DNA from: Calliopsis andreniformis
Lineage: Eukaryota > Arthropoda > Insecta > Hymenoptera > Andrenidae
Assembly: GCF_051401765.1 (NCBI RefSeq)
Contig: NW_027480507.1
Coordinates: 682,001-746,000, forward strand
Length of the DNA stretch: 64,000 bases
Direction: 5' to 3'
A program made the position numbers and the translations under genes. Below, one piece after another: positions 49,061 through 62,242 of this stretch (position 1 is the first letter of the stretch; every line of letters begins with the position of its first letter). The notes beneath the pieces are model-generated. The model searched no databases and was not told where the DNA came from. It was given only the letters and a program-made list of their open reading frames with translations.

Positions 49061-50153
49061 CTCAATCCTCAATCCTCAATCCTCAATCCTCAATTCTCAA
49101 TCTTCAATCCTCAATCCTCAGACCTCAGACATCAATACTCAACCCTCAGTCCTCGTCCTCAATCCACAACCCTCAATCCTCGATTCTCTATTTTCAATAC
49201 TCAATACTCAATATTCAATCCTCAATCCTCAACACTCAATCCTCAACCATCAATCCTCAATCGTCAGTCTTCAATCCTCAATACTCAATCTTCAATCCTC
49301 AATACTCAATCCTCAATCCTCAATCCTCACTCCTCATTCTCCAATCCTCAATACTCAATCCTCAATCTTCAATCTTCAAGCCTCAATCCACAATCTTCAA
49401 TCCTCGATCATCAATCCTCAATCCTCAGTCCCAAATCCTCAATCTTCAATCCTCAATCCTCAACCCTCAATCTTCAATCCTCAATCCTCAATCCTCAATC
49501 CTGAATCCTCAGTCTTCAGCACTCAGTCCTCAACAATCAGTCGACAATCCTCAATCCTCAATAGAATATCCTCAATTCACAGCTTTCACTACTCAATACT
49601 CAATCTGCAATCTTCAAACCTCTATCCACAAACATCAATTCTCATCACTCAACTCTCAACACTCAGACCCCAATCCTTAATCTTCAATCCTCAATCCTCA
49701 ATCCTCAACACTCAGTCCCCAATCCTCAATCTTCAATCCTCAATACTCAATCTTCAATCCTCAATCCTCAATCCTCAATCGTCAATCCTCAATCTTCATT
49801 CCTCAATCCTCAATCCTCTATCCTCAATCCTCATTCTTCATTCCTCAATTACCAATCCTCAATCTTCAATCCTCAATCCTCAATCCTCAATTCTCGATCC
49901 TCAATCCTCAATCCTCAATCGTCAATTATCAATCCTCAATCCTCAGTCCTCAGTCCTCAATACACAATCTTCAATCCTCAATCCTCAATCCTCAATCCTC
50001 AATCATCATTCGTCAATCCTCAATACCCAATCCGCAATCTTCAATCCTCAATTCTCAATCCTCAATTCTCAATCCTCAATCCTCAGTCCTCAGTCCTCAT
50101 CGTCAATCCTCAATGTTCAGTCCTCATTCGTCAATCTTCAAAGCTCAATACTC
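47110..50153 (+). repeat. 3,044-bp higher-order unit, copy 1
   Basis: This unit aligns with 50,154-53,197 at offset 3,044 (AATACTC at 47,131 and 50,175; TATCCTC at 47,477 and 50,521). It overlaps the third 3,498-bp copy and is that unit with its last part replaced by 31-33 kb-like sequence. 3,044 is 436 heptamers minus 8; I count six six-base slips plus one five-base unit, which gives 8. Confidence 0.88.
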
Positions 50154-53100
50154 AATCTTCAATCCTCAATCCTCAATACTCAATCCTCAATCCTCAATCC
50201 TCAATCCTCAGTCTTCAATCCTCAATACCCAATCCTCAATCTTCAATCCTCAATCCTCAATCCTCAATTCTCAATCCTCAATCCTCAGTCCTCAGTCCTC
50301 AAACCTCAATCCTCAACCCTCAGGCTTCATCCTCCATCCTCAATCCTCAATCCTCAGTCCTCAGTCCTCAAACATCAATCCTCAACCCTCAGACATCATC
50401 CTCAATCCTCAATCCTCAATCCTCAAACTTCAATCCTCAATACTCAATCTTCAATCCTCAATCCTCAATCCTCAATCCTCAAGCCCCAATCCTCATTCTT
50501 CAATCCTCAATCCTCAATCCTATCCTCAATACTGAGTCTTCAATCCTCAATCCTCAGTCCTCAAACCTCAATCCCGAATCCTCAATCCTGAATCCTCAAT
50601 CTTCAGCCCTGAGTCCTCAACAATCAGTTGTCAATCCTCAATCCTCAATAGACTATCATCAATTCACAGCTTTCAATACTCAATACTCAACCTGCAATCT
50701 TCAAATCTCTATCTTCAAACATCAATTATCATCACTCAACCCTCAACACTTAGTCCCCAATCCTCAATATTCAAACCTCAATCCTCAACACTCAGTCCTA
50801 AATCCTCAATCTTCAATCCTCAATACTCAATCTTCAATCCTCAATCCTCAATCCTCGATCCTCAATACTCAATCCTCAATCGTCAATCTGCAATCCTGAG
50901 CACCCAATCTTCAATCCTCATTCCTCAATCCTCAATCCTCAATCCTCAATCCTCATTCTTCAATCCTCAATACCCAATCCTCAATCTTCAATCCTCAATC
51001 CTCAATCCTGAATACTCAATCCTCAATCCTCAGTCCTCAGTCCTCAAACCTCAATCCTCAACCCTCAGCCCTCATCCTCAATCCTCAATCCTGAATCCTC
51101 AATCCTCAACAGAATTTCATCAATTCATAGTTTTCAATCCTCAATGCTCAATCTTCAACCCTCAGTCCTCAGTCCTCAAACCTCAATCCCGAATCCTCAA
51201 TCCTGAATCCTCAATCTTCAGCCCTCAGTGCTCAACAATCAGTTGTGAATACCCAATCCTCAATGGAATATCCTCAATTCACAGTTTTCAATACTCAATA
51301 CTCAATCTGGAATCTTCACATCTCTATCCACAAACATCAATTTTCATCACTCAACCATCAATACTCAGTCCCCAATCCACAATCTTCAAACCTCAAACCC
51401 CACTCCGCAATCCTCAATCCTCAATCCTCAGTGTTCAATCCTCAATACTCAGTCTTCAATCCTCAACCCTCAATCCTCAATCCTCAATCATCAATCCTCA
51501 ATCCTCAATCCTCAATACCCAATCCTCAATCTTCAATCCTCAATCCTCAATCCTCAATTCTCAATCCTCAATCCTCAATTTTCAATCCTCATTCTTCAAT
51601 CCTCAATACCGAATACTCAATCTTCAATCCTCAATCCTCACTCCTCAATCCTCAACTCTCAATCCTCAATCCGCAGTCATCAGTCCTCACCGTCAATCCT
51701 CAATCATCAATCCACAATCCTCATCCCTCAATCCTCAATGTTCAATCCTCAATACTCAATCCTCAATCCTCAGTCGTCAGTCTTCAATCCTCAATACTCA
51801 ATCTTCAATCCTCAATCCTCAATCCTCACACCTCAACACTCATTCTTCAATCCTCAATACCCAATTCACAATCGTCAATCTTTAATCCTCAATCCTCAAT
51901 CCACAATTCTCAATCCTCAATACTCAACCCTCAATCATCAATATACAATCTTCAGTCCTCAATCCTCAATACTCAATCCTCAATCCTCAATCCTCAATCC
52001 TCAATCCACAATCCTCAATCCTCAATACTCAATCTTCAATCCTCAATCCTCAATCCTCAATCCTCAATCCTCAATCCTCATTCTTCAATCCTCAATACCA
52101 AATTCTCAATCCTCAATCCTCAATCCTCAATCCTCAATTCTCAATCTTCAATCCTCAATCCTCAGACCTCAAACATCAATACTCAACCCTCAGTCCTCGT
52201 CCTCAATCCACAACCCTCAATCCTCGATTCTCTATTTTCAATACTCAATACTCAATATTCAATCCTCAATCCTCAACACTCAATCCTCAACCATCAATCC
52301 TCAATCGTCAGTCTTCAATCCTCAATACTCAATCTTCAATCCTCAATACTCAATCCTCAATCCTCAATCCTCACTCCTCATTCTCCAATCCTCAATACTC
52401 AATCCTCAATCTTCAATCTTCAAGCCTCAATCCACAATCTTCAATCCTCGATCATCAATCCTCAATCCTCAGTCCCAAATCCTCAATCTTCAATCCTCAA
52501 TCCTCAACCCTCAATCTTCAATCCTCAATCCTCAATCCTCAATCCTGAATCCTCAGTCTTCAGCACTCAGTCCTCAACAATCAGTCGACAATCCTCAATC
52601 CTCAATAGAATATCCTCAATTCACAGCTTTCACTACTCAATACTCAATCTGCAATCTTCAAACCTCTATCCACAAACATCAATTCTCATCACTCAACTCT
52701 CAACACTCAGACCCCAATCCTTAATCTTCAATCCTCAATCCTCAATCCTCAACACTCAGTCCCCAATCCTCAATCTTCAATCCTCAATACTCAATCTTCA
52801 ATCCTCAATCCTCAATCCTCAATCGTCAATCCTCAATCTTCATTCCTCAATCCTCAATCCTCTATCCTCAATCCTCATTCTTCATTCCTCAATTACCAAT
52901 CCTCAATCTTCAATCCTCAATCCTCAATCCTCAATTCTCGATCCTCAATCCTCAATCCTCAATCGTCAATTATCAATCCTCAATCCTCAGTCCTCAGTCC
53001 TCAATACACAATCTTCAATCCTCAATCCTCAATCCTCAATCCTCAATCATCATTCGTCAATCCTCAATACCCAATCCGCAATCTTCAATCCTCAATTCTC

Positions 53101-53197
53101 AATCCTCAATTCTCAATCCTCAATCCTCAGTCCTCAGTCCTCATCGTCAATCCTCAATGTTCAGTCCTCATTCGTCAATCTTCAAAGCTCAATACTC
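50154..53197 (+). repeat. 3,044-bp higher-order unit, copy 2
   Basis: This is the second tandem copy of 47,110-50,153. Differences from copy 1 include CAAACATC for CAGACATC near 52,165, CACTCCGC for CAATCCTC near 51,402 and CAGTCATC for CAGTCCTC near 51,677. A third copy exists inside the 6,941-bp duplication at 57,095-60,138. Confidence 0.9.
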
Positions 53198-55301
53198 AAT
53201 CTTCAATCCTCAATCCTCAATTCTCAATCTTCAATCATCAAGCCTCAATCCTCAATCCTCAATCCTCAATCCTCAATCGTCAGTCTTCAATCCTCAATAC
53301 TCAATCTTCAATCCTCAATCCTCAATCCTCAAACCTCAATCCTCATTCTTCAATCCTCAATACCCAATTCTCAATCCTCAATCTTTAATCCTCAATCCTC
53401 AATCCTCAATTCTCAATCCTCAATCCTCAGTCCTCATTCCTCAAACCTCAATCCTCAACCCTCATCCCTCATCCACAATCCTCAATCCTCAATCTTCAAT
53501 CCTCAATCCTCAACCCTCAATACTCAATCTTCAATACTCAATCCTCAATTCTCAATCCTCAATCCTCAATCCTCAATCCTCAATCCTCAATCCTCAATCC
53601 TCAATCGTCAGACTTCAGTACACAATACTCAATCTTCAATCCTCAATCCTCAGTCCTCAATCCTCAATCCTCAAACCTCAATCCTCAATCTTCAATCCTC
53701 AAAACTCAATCTGCAGTATTCAATCCTCAATCCTCAATCCTCAATCCTCACTCTTCAATCCTCAATACCCAATCCTCAATCTTCAATCCTCAATCCTCAA
53801 TCCTCAATTCTCAATACTCAATCCTCAATCCTCAGACCTCAAACATCAATATTCAACCTTCAGTCCTCGTCCTCAATCCACAACCCTCAATACTGAACCC
53901 TCAATGTTCAATCATCAATTTTCAATCTTCAATCCTCAATCCTCAATCCTCAATCCTCAATCCTCAATCCTCAATCCTCAATCTTTAATCCACAATCCTC
54001 AATCCTCTATCCTCAATCCTCAATTCTCAATCTTCAATCCTCAATCCTCAGACCTCAAACATCAATACTCAACCCTCAGTCCTCGTCCTCAATCCACAAC
54101 CCTCAATCCTCGATTCTCTATCTTCAATACTCAATACTCAATATTCAATCCTCAATCCTCCATACTCAATCCTCAATCCTCAATCCTCAATCGTCAGTCT
54201 TCAATCCTCAATACTCAATCTTCAATCCTCAATACTCAATCCTCAACCCTCAATCCTCAATCCTCAATCCTCAATCCTCATTCTCCAATCCTCAATACTC
54301 AATCCTCAATCTTCAATCCTCAATCCTCAATCCTCAATTCTCAATCCTCAATCCTCAGTCCTCAGTCCTCAAACCTCAATCCTCAGCCCTCAGCCCTCAT
54401 CCTCAAACCTCAATCCTCAATCCTCAGTCCTCAAACTTCAATCCTCAACCCTCAGCCCTCATCCTCAATCCTCAATCCTCAATCCTCAATCCCCAATCCT
54501 CAATCTTCAATCCTCAGTACTCAATCTTCAGACCTCAGACCACAACAATCAGTCGACAATCCTCAATCCTCAATAGAATATCCACAATTCACAGCTTTCA
54601 CTACTCAATACTCAATCTGCAATCTTCAAACCTCTATCCACAAACATCAATTCTCATCACTCAACTCTCAACACTCAGACCCCAATCCTCAATCTTCAAT
54701 CCTCAATCCTCAATCCTCAATCCTCAATCCTGAATCGTCAGTCTTCAGCACTCAGTCCTCAACAATCAGTTGTCAATCCTCAATCCTCAATAGAATATCA
54801 TCAATTCACAGCTTTCAATGCTCAATACTCAAACTGCAATCTACAAATCTCTATCCACAAACATCAATTCTCATCACTCAAACCTCAACACTCAGTCCCC
54901 AATCCTCAATCTTCAATCCTCAATCCTCAACACTCAGTCCCCAATCCTCAATCTTCAATCCTCAATACTCAATCTTCAATCCTCAATCCTCAATCGTCAG
55001 TCATCAATCCTCAATACTCAATCTTCAATCCTCAATCCTCAATCCTCAAACCTCAATCCTCATTCTTCAATCCTCAATACCCAATTCTCAATCCTCAATC
55101 TTTAATCCTCAATCCTCAATCCTCAATTCTCAATCCTCAATCCTCAGTCCTCATTCCTCAAACCTCAATCCTCAACCCTCATCCCTCATCCACAATCCTC
55201 AATCCTCAATCTTCAATCCTCAATCCTCAATCCTCAATACTCAATCTTCAATACTCAATCCTCAATTCTCAATCCTCAATCCTCAATCCTCAATCCTCAA
55301 T
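53198..55301 (+). repeat. 2.1-kb tail of the 6,941-bp unit
   Basis: This tail combines a W-like stretch (to 53,250), an X-like stretch (53,330-54,690, offset 21,003 from 32,330 onward) and an AACTGC-subtype island near 54,851 carrying ATCTACAAATC. It holds two islands, GTCGAC near 54,641 and AACTGC near 54,851, only about 215 bases apart. It includes the TTTAATCC heptamer context and six slip units. Confidence 0.8.
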
Positions 55302-58300
55302 CCTCAATCCTCAATCCTCAATCCTCAGTGTTCAATCCTCAATACTCAGTCTTCAATCCTCAACCCTCAATCCTCAATCCTCAATCATCAATCCTCAATC
55401 CTCAATCCTCAATACCCAATCCTCAATCTTCAATCCTCAATCCTCAATCCTCAATTCTCAATCCTCAATCCTCAATTTTCAATCCTCATTCTTCAATCCT
55501 CAATACCGAATACTCAATCTTCAATCCTCAATCCTCACTCCTCAATCCTCAACTCTCAATCCTCAATCCGCAGTCCTCAGTCCTCACCGTCAATCCTCAA
55601 TCATCAATCCACAATCCTCATCCCTCAATCCTCAATGTTCAATCCTCAATACTCAATCCTCAATCCTCAGTCGTCAGTCTTCAATCCTCAATACTCAATC
55701 TTCAATCCTCAATCCTCAATCCTCACACCTCAACACTCATTCTTCAATCCTCAATACCCAATTCACAATCGTCAATCTTTAATCCTCAATCCTCAATCCA
55801 CAATTCTCAATCCTCAATACTCAACCCTCAATCATCAATATACAATCTTCAGTCCTCAATCCTCAATACTCAATCCTCAATCCTCAATCCTCAATCCTCA
55901 ATCCACAATCCTCAATCCTCAATACTCAATCTTCAATCCTCAATCCTCAATCCTCAATCCTCAATCCTCAATCCTCATTCTTCAATCCTCAATACCAAAT
56001 TCTCAATCCTCAATCCTCAATCCTCAATCCTCAATTCTCAATCTTCAATCCTCAATCCTCAGACCTCAGACATCAATACTCAACCCTCAGTCCTCGTCCT
56101 CAATCCACAACCCTCAATCCTCGATTCTCTATTTTCAATACTCAATACTCAATATTCAATCCTCAATCCTCAACACTCAATCCTCAACCATCAATCCTCA
56201 ATCGTCAGTCTTCAATCCTCAATACTCAATCTTCAATCCTCAATACTCAATCCTCAATCCTCAATCCTCACTCCTCATTCTCCAATCCTCAATACTCAAT
56301 CCTCAATCTTCAATCTTCAAGCCTCAATCCACAATCTTCAATCCTCGATCATCAATCCTCAATCCTCAGTCCCAAATCCTCAATCTTCAATCCTCAATCC
56401 TCAACCCTCAATCTTCAATCCTCAATCCTCAATCCTCAATCCTGAATCCTCAGTCTTCAGCACTCAGTCCTCAACAATCAGTCGACAATCCTCAATCCTC
56501 AATAGAATATCCTCAATTCACAGCTTTCACTACTCAATACTCAATCTGCAATCTTCAAACCTCTATCCACAAACATCAATTCTCATCACTCAACTCTCAA
56601 CACTCAGACCCCAATCCTTAATCTTCAATCCTCAATCCTCAATCCTCAACACTCAGTCCCCAATCCTCAATCTTCAATCCTCAATACTCAATCTTCAATC
56701 CTCAATCCTCAATCCTCAATCGTCAATCCTCAATCTTCATTCCTCAATCCTCAATCCTCTATCCTCAATCCTCATTCTTCATTCCTCAATTACCAATCCT
56801 CAATCTTCAATCCTCAATCCTCAATCCTCAATTCTCGATCCTCAATCCTCAATCCTCAATCGTCAATTATCAATCCTCAATCCTCAGTCCTCAGTCCTCA
56901 ATACACAATCTTCAATCCTCAATCCTCAATCCTCAATCCTCAATCATCATTCGTCAATCCTCAATACCCAATCCGCAATCTTCAATCCTCAATTCTCAAT
57001 CCTCAATTCTCAATCCTCAATCCTCAGTCCTCAGTCCTCATCGTCAATCCTCAATGTTCAGTCCTCATTCGTCAATCTTCAAAGCTCAATACTCAATCTT
57101 CAATCCTCAATCCTCAATACTCAATCCTCAATCCTCAATCCTCAATCCTCAGTCTTCAATCCTCAATACCCAATCCTCAATCTTCAATCCTCAATCCTCA
57201 ATCCTCAATTCTCAATCCTCAATCCTCAGTCCTCAGTCCTCAAACCTCAATCCTCAACCCTCAGGCTTCATCCTCCATCCTCAATCCTCAATCCTCAGTC
57301 CTCAGTCCTCAAACATCAATCCTCAACCCTCAGACATCATCCTCAATCCTCAATCCTCAATCCTCAAACTTCAATCCTCAATACTCAATCTTCAATCCTC
57401 AATCCTCAATCCTCAATCCTCAAGCCCCAATCCTCATTCTTCAATCCTCAATCCTCAATCCTATCCTCAATACTGAGTCTTCAATCCTCAATCCTCAGTC
57501 CTCAAACCTCAATCCCGAATCCTCAATCCTGAATCCTCAATCTTCAGCCCTGAGTCCTCAACAATCAGTTGTCAATCCTCAATCCTCAATAGACTATCAT
57601 CAATTCACAGCTTTCAATACTCAATACTCAACCTGCAATCTTCAAATCTCTATCTTCAAACATCAATTATCATCACTCAACCCTCAACACTTAGTCCCCA
57701 ATCCTCAATATTCAAACCTCAATCCTCAACACTCAGTCCTAAATCCTCAATCTTCAATCCTCAATACTCAATCTTCAATCCTCAATCCTCAATCCTCGAT
57801 CCTCAATACTCAATCCTCAATCGTCAATCTGCAATCCTGAGCACCCAATCTTCAATCCTCATTCCTCAATCCTCAATCCTCAATCCTCAATCCTCATTCT
57901 TCAATCCTCAATACCCAATCCTCAATCTTCAATCCTCAATCCTCAATCCTGAATACTCAATCCTCAATCCTCAGTCCTCAGTCCTCAAACCTCAATCCTC
58001 AACCCTCAGCCCTCATCCTCAATCCTCAATCCTGAATCCTCAATCCTCAACAGAATTTCATCAATTCATAGTTTTCAATCCTCAATGCTCAATCTTCAAC
58101 CCTCAGTCCTCAGTCCTCAAACCTCAATCCCGAATCCTCAATCCTGAATCCTCAATCTTCAGCCCTCAGTGCTCAACAATCAGTTGTGAATACCCAATCC
58201 TCAATGGAATATCCTCAATTCACAGTTTTCAATACTCAATACTCAATCTGGAATCTTCACATCTCTATCCACAAACATCAATTTTCATCACTCAACCATC

Positions 58301-61300
58301 AATACTCAGTCCCCAATCCACAATCTTCAAACCTCAAACCCCACTCCGCAATCCTCAATCCTCAATCCTCAGTGTTCAATCCTCAATACTCAGTCTTCAA
58401 TCCTCAACCCTCAATCCTCAATCCTCAATCATCAATCCTCAATCCTCAATCCTCAATACCCAATCCTCAATCTTCAATCCTCAATCCTCAATCCTCAATT
58501 CTCAATCCTCAATCCTCAATTTTCAATCCTCATTCTTCAATCCTCAATACCGAATACTCAATCTTCAATCCTCAATCCTCACTCCTCAATCCTCAACTCT
58601 CAATCCTCAATCCGCAGTCATCAGTCCTCACCGTCAATCCTCAATCATCAATCCACAATCCTCATCCCTCAATCCTCAATGTTCAATCCTCAATACTCAA
58701 TCCTCAATCCTCAGTCGTCAGTCTTCAATCCTCAATACTCAATCTTCAATCCTCAATCCTCAATCCTCACACCTCAACACTCATTCTTCAATCCTCAATA
58801 CCCAATTCACAATCGTCAATCTTTAATCCTCAATCCTCAATCCACAATTCTCAATCCTCAATACTCAACCCTCAATCATCAATATACAATCTTCAGTCCT
58901 CAATCCTCAATACTCAATCCTCAATCCTCAATCCTCAATCCTCAATCCACAATCCTCAATCCTCAATACTCAATCTTCAATCCTCAATCCTCAATCCTCA
59001 ATCCTCAATCCTCAATCCTCATTCTTCAATCCTCAATACCAAATTCTCAATCCTCAATCCTCAATCCTCAATCCTCAATTCTCAATCTTCAATCCTCAAT
59101 CCTCAGACCTCAAACATCAATACTCAACCCTCAGTCCTCGTCCTCAATCCACAACCCTCAATCCTCGATTCTCTATTTTCAATACTCAATACTCAATATT
59201 CAATCCTCAATCCTCAACACTCAATCCTCAACCATCAATCCTCAATCGTCAGTCTTCAATCCTCAATACTCAATCTTCAATCCTCAATACTCAATCCTCA
59301 ATCCTCAATCCTCACTCCTCATTCTCCAATCCTCAATACTCAATCCTCAATCTTCAATCTTCAAGCCTCAATCCACAATCTTCAATCCTCGATCATCAAT
59401 CCTCAATCCTCAGTCCCAAATCCTCAATCTTCAATCCTCAATCCTCAACCCTCAATCTTCAATCCTCAATCCTCAATCCTCAATCCTGAATCCTCAGTCT
59501 TCAGCACTCAGTCCTCAACAATCAGTCGACAATCCTCAATCCTCAATAGAATATCCTCAATTCACAGCTTTCACTACTCAATACTCAATCTGCAATCTTC
59601 AAACCTCTATCCACAAACATCAATTCTCATCACTCAACTCTCAACACTCAGACCCCAATCCTTAATCTTCAATCCTCAATCCTCAATCCTCAACACTCAG
59701 TCCCCAATCCTCAATCTTCAATCCTCAATACTCAATCTTCAATCCTCAATCCTCAATCCTCAATCGTCAATCCTCAATCTTCATTCCTCAATCCTCAATC
59801 CTCTATCCTCAATCCTCATTCTTCATTCCTCAATTACCAATCCTCAATCTTCAATCCTCAATCCTCAATCCTCAATTCTCGATCCTCAATCCTCAATCCT
59901 CAATCGTCAATTATCAATCCTCAATCCTCAGTCCTCAGTCCTCAATACACAATCTTCAATCCTCAATCCTCAATCCTCAATCCTCAATCATCATTCGTCA
60001 ATCCTCAATACCCAATCCGCAATCTTCAATCCTCAATTCTCAATCCTCAATTCTCAATCCTCAATCCTCAGTCCTCAGTCCTCATCGTCAATCCTCAATG
60101 TTCAGTCCTCATTCGTCAATCTTCAAAGCTCAATACTCAATCTTCAATCCTCAATCCTCAATTCTCAATCTTCAATCATCAAGCCTCAATCCTCAATCCT
60201 CAATCCTCAATCCTCAATCGTCAGTCTTCAATCCTCAATACTCAATCTTCAATCCTCAATCCTCAATCCTCAAACCTCAATCCTCATTCTTCAATCCTCA
60301 ATACCCAATTCTCAATCCTCAATCTTTAATCCTCAATCCTCAATCCTCAATTCTCAATCCTCAATCCTCAGTCCTCATTCCTCAAACCTCAATCCTCAAC
60401 CCTCATCCCTCATCCACAATCCTCAATCCTCAATCTTCAATCCTCAATCCTCAACCCTCAATACTCAATCTTCAATACTCAATCCTCAATTCTCAATCCT
60501 CAATCCTCAATCCTCAATCCTCAATCCTCAATCCTCAATCCTCAATCGTCAGACTTCAGTACACAATACTCAATCTTCAATCCTCAATCCTCAGTCCTCA
60601 ATCCTCAATCCTCAAACCTCAATCCTCAATCTTCAATCCTCAAAACTCAATCTGCAGTATTCAATCCTCAATCCTCAATCCTCAATCCTCACTCTTCAAT
60701 CCTCAATACCCAATCCTCAATCTTCAATCCTCAATCCTCAATCCTCAATTCTCAATACTCAATCCTCAATCCTCAGACCTCAAACATCAATATTCAACCT
60801 TCAGTCCTCGTCCTCAATCCACAACCCTCAATACTGAACCCTCAATGTTCAATCATCAATTTTCAATCTTCAATCCTCAATCCTCAATCCTCAATCCTCA
60901 ATCCTCAATCCTCAATCCTCAATCTTTAATCCACAATCCTCAATCCTCTATCCTCAATCCTCAATTCTCAATCTTCAATCCTCAATCCTCAGACCTCAAA
61001 CATCAATACTCAACCCTCAGTCCTCGTCCTCAATCCACAACCCTCAATCCTCGATTCTCTATCTTCAATACTCAATACTCAATATTCAATCCTCAATCCT
61101 CCATACTCAATCCTCAATCCTCAATCCTCAATCGTCAGTCTTCAATCCTCAATACTCAATCTTCAATCCTCAATACTCAATCCTCAACCCTCAATCCTCA
61201 ATCCTCAATCCTCAATCCTCATTCTCCAATCCTCAATACTCAATCCTCAATCTTCAATCCTCAATCCTCAATCCTCAATTCTCAATCCTCAATCCTCAGT

Positions 61301-62242
61301 CCTCAGTCCTCAAACCTCAATCCTCAGCCCTCAGCCCTCATCCTCAAACCTCAATCCTCAATCCTCAGTCCTCAAACTTCAATCCTCAACCCTCAGCCCT
61401 CATCCTCAATCCTCAATCCTCAATCCTCAATCCCCAATCCTCAATCTTCAATCCTCAGTACTCAATCTTCAGACCTCAGACCACAACAATCAGTCGACAA
61501 TCCTCAATCCTCAATAGAATATCCACAATTCACAGCTTTCACTACTCAATACTCAATCTGCAATCTTCAAACCTCTATCCACAAACATCAATTCTCATCA
61601 CTCAACTCTCAACACTCAGACCCCAATCCTCAATCTTCAATCCTCAATCCTCAATCCTCAATCCTCAATCCTGAATCGTCAGTCTTCAGCACTCAGTCCT
61701 CAACAATCAGTTGTCAATCCTCAATCCTCAATAGAATATCATCAATTCACAGCTTTCAATGCTCAATACTCAAACTGCAATCTACAAATCTCTATCCACA
61801 AACATCAATTCTCATCACTCAAACCTCAACACTCAGTCCCCAATCCTCAATCTTCAATCCTCAATCCTCAACACTCAGTCCCCAATCCTCAATCTTCAAT
61901 CCTCAATACTCAATCTTCAATCCTCAATCCTCAATCGTCAGTCATCAATCCTCAATACTCAATCTTCAATCCTCAATCCTCAATCCTCAAACCTCAATCC
62001 TCATTCTTCAATCCTCAATACCCAATTCTCAATCCTCAATCTTTAATCCTCAATCCTCAATCCTCAATTCTCAATCCTCAATCCTCAGTCCTCATTCCTC
62101 AAACCTCAATCCTCAACCCTCATCCCTCATCCACAATCCTCAATCCTCAATCTTCAATCCTCAATCCTCAATCCTCAATACTCAATCTTCAATACTCAAT
62201 CCTCAATTCTCAATCCTCAATCCTCAATCCTCAATCCTCAAG
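55302..62242 (+). repeat. 6,941-bp higher-order unit, copy 2
   Basis: This is the direct tandem copy of 48,361-55,301. It ends at 62,242, where copy 1 reads TCAATCC and this sequence switches to AAGCCTC and then a CGTCAGAGTTC context. I saw no convincing base difference from copy 1 at the landmarks checked. It may be a recent unequal exchange or an assembly duplication, which the sequence alone cannot settle. Confidence 0.93.

Larger units (their letters stand above)
48361..55301 (+). repeat. 6,941-bp higher-order unit, copy 1
   Basis: This unit aligns with 55,302-62,242 at a constant offset of 6,941 over its full length (TGTTCAATCC at 48,388 and 55,329; island near 54,851 and 61,791). Rare variants inside it, such as CAGACATCAATAC near 49,130, TCAGTACAC near 53,620, ACTGAACC near 53,893 and CCACAACAATC near 54,540, recur at the same offset. 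It holds six islands and combines most of two 3,044-bp units with a 2.1 kb stretch related to 32.3-33.7 kb and 54.7-55.3 kb. The copies look virtually identical. Confidence 0.93.

Noticed and set aside
51245..53896. Coiled-coil or RNA polymerase C-terminal-like heptad protein
   Set aside because: The peptide has a seven-residue period, but it has adjacent I and L with a proline in every repeat, which breaks helices, and it lacks the Y-S-P-T-S-P-S pattern.
53157..56621. 1,154-codon open frame, and similar frames at 51,245-53,896, 58,186-60,837, 48,201-50,591, 55,328-57,532 and many smaller ones
   Set aside because: They are produced by the heptamer: the same seven-residue peptide appears in all three forward frames, frames overlap each other, starts are chance ATG variants (mostly CAATG or TGAATAC-linked) and stops are chance TGA, TAA or TAG variants. 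There is no domain, no codon bias distinct from the repeat and no flanking gene structure.
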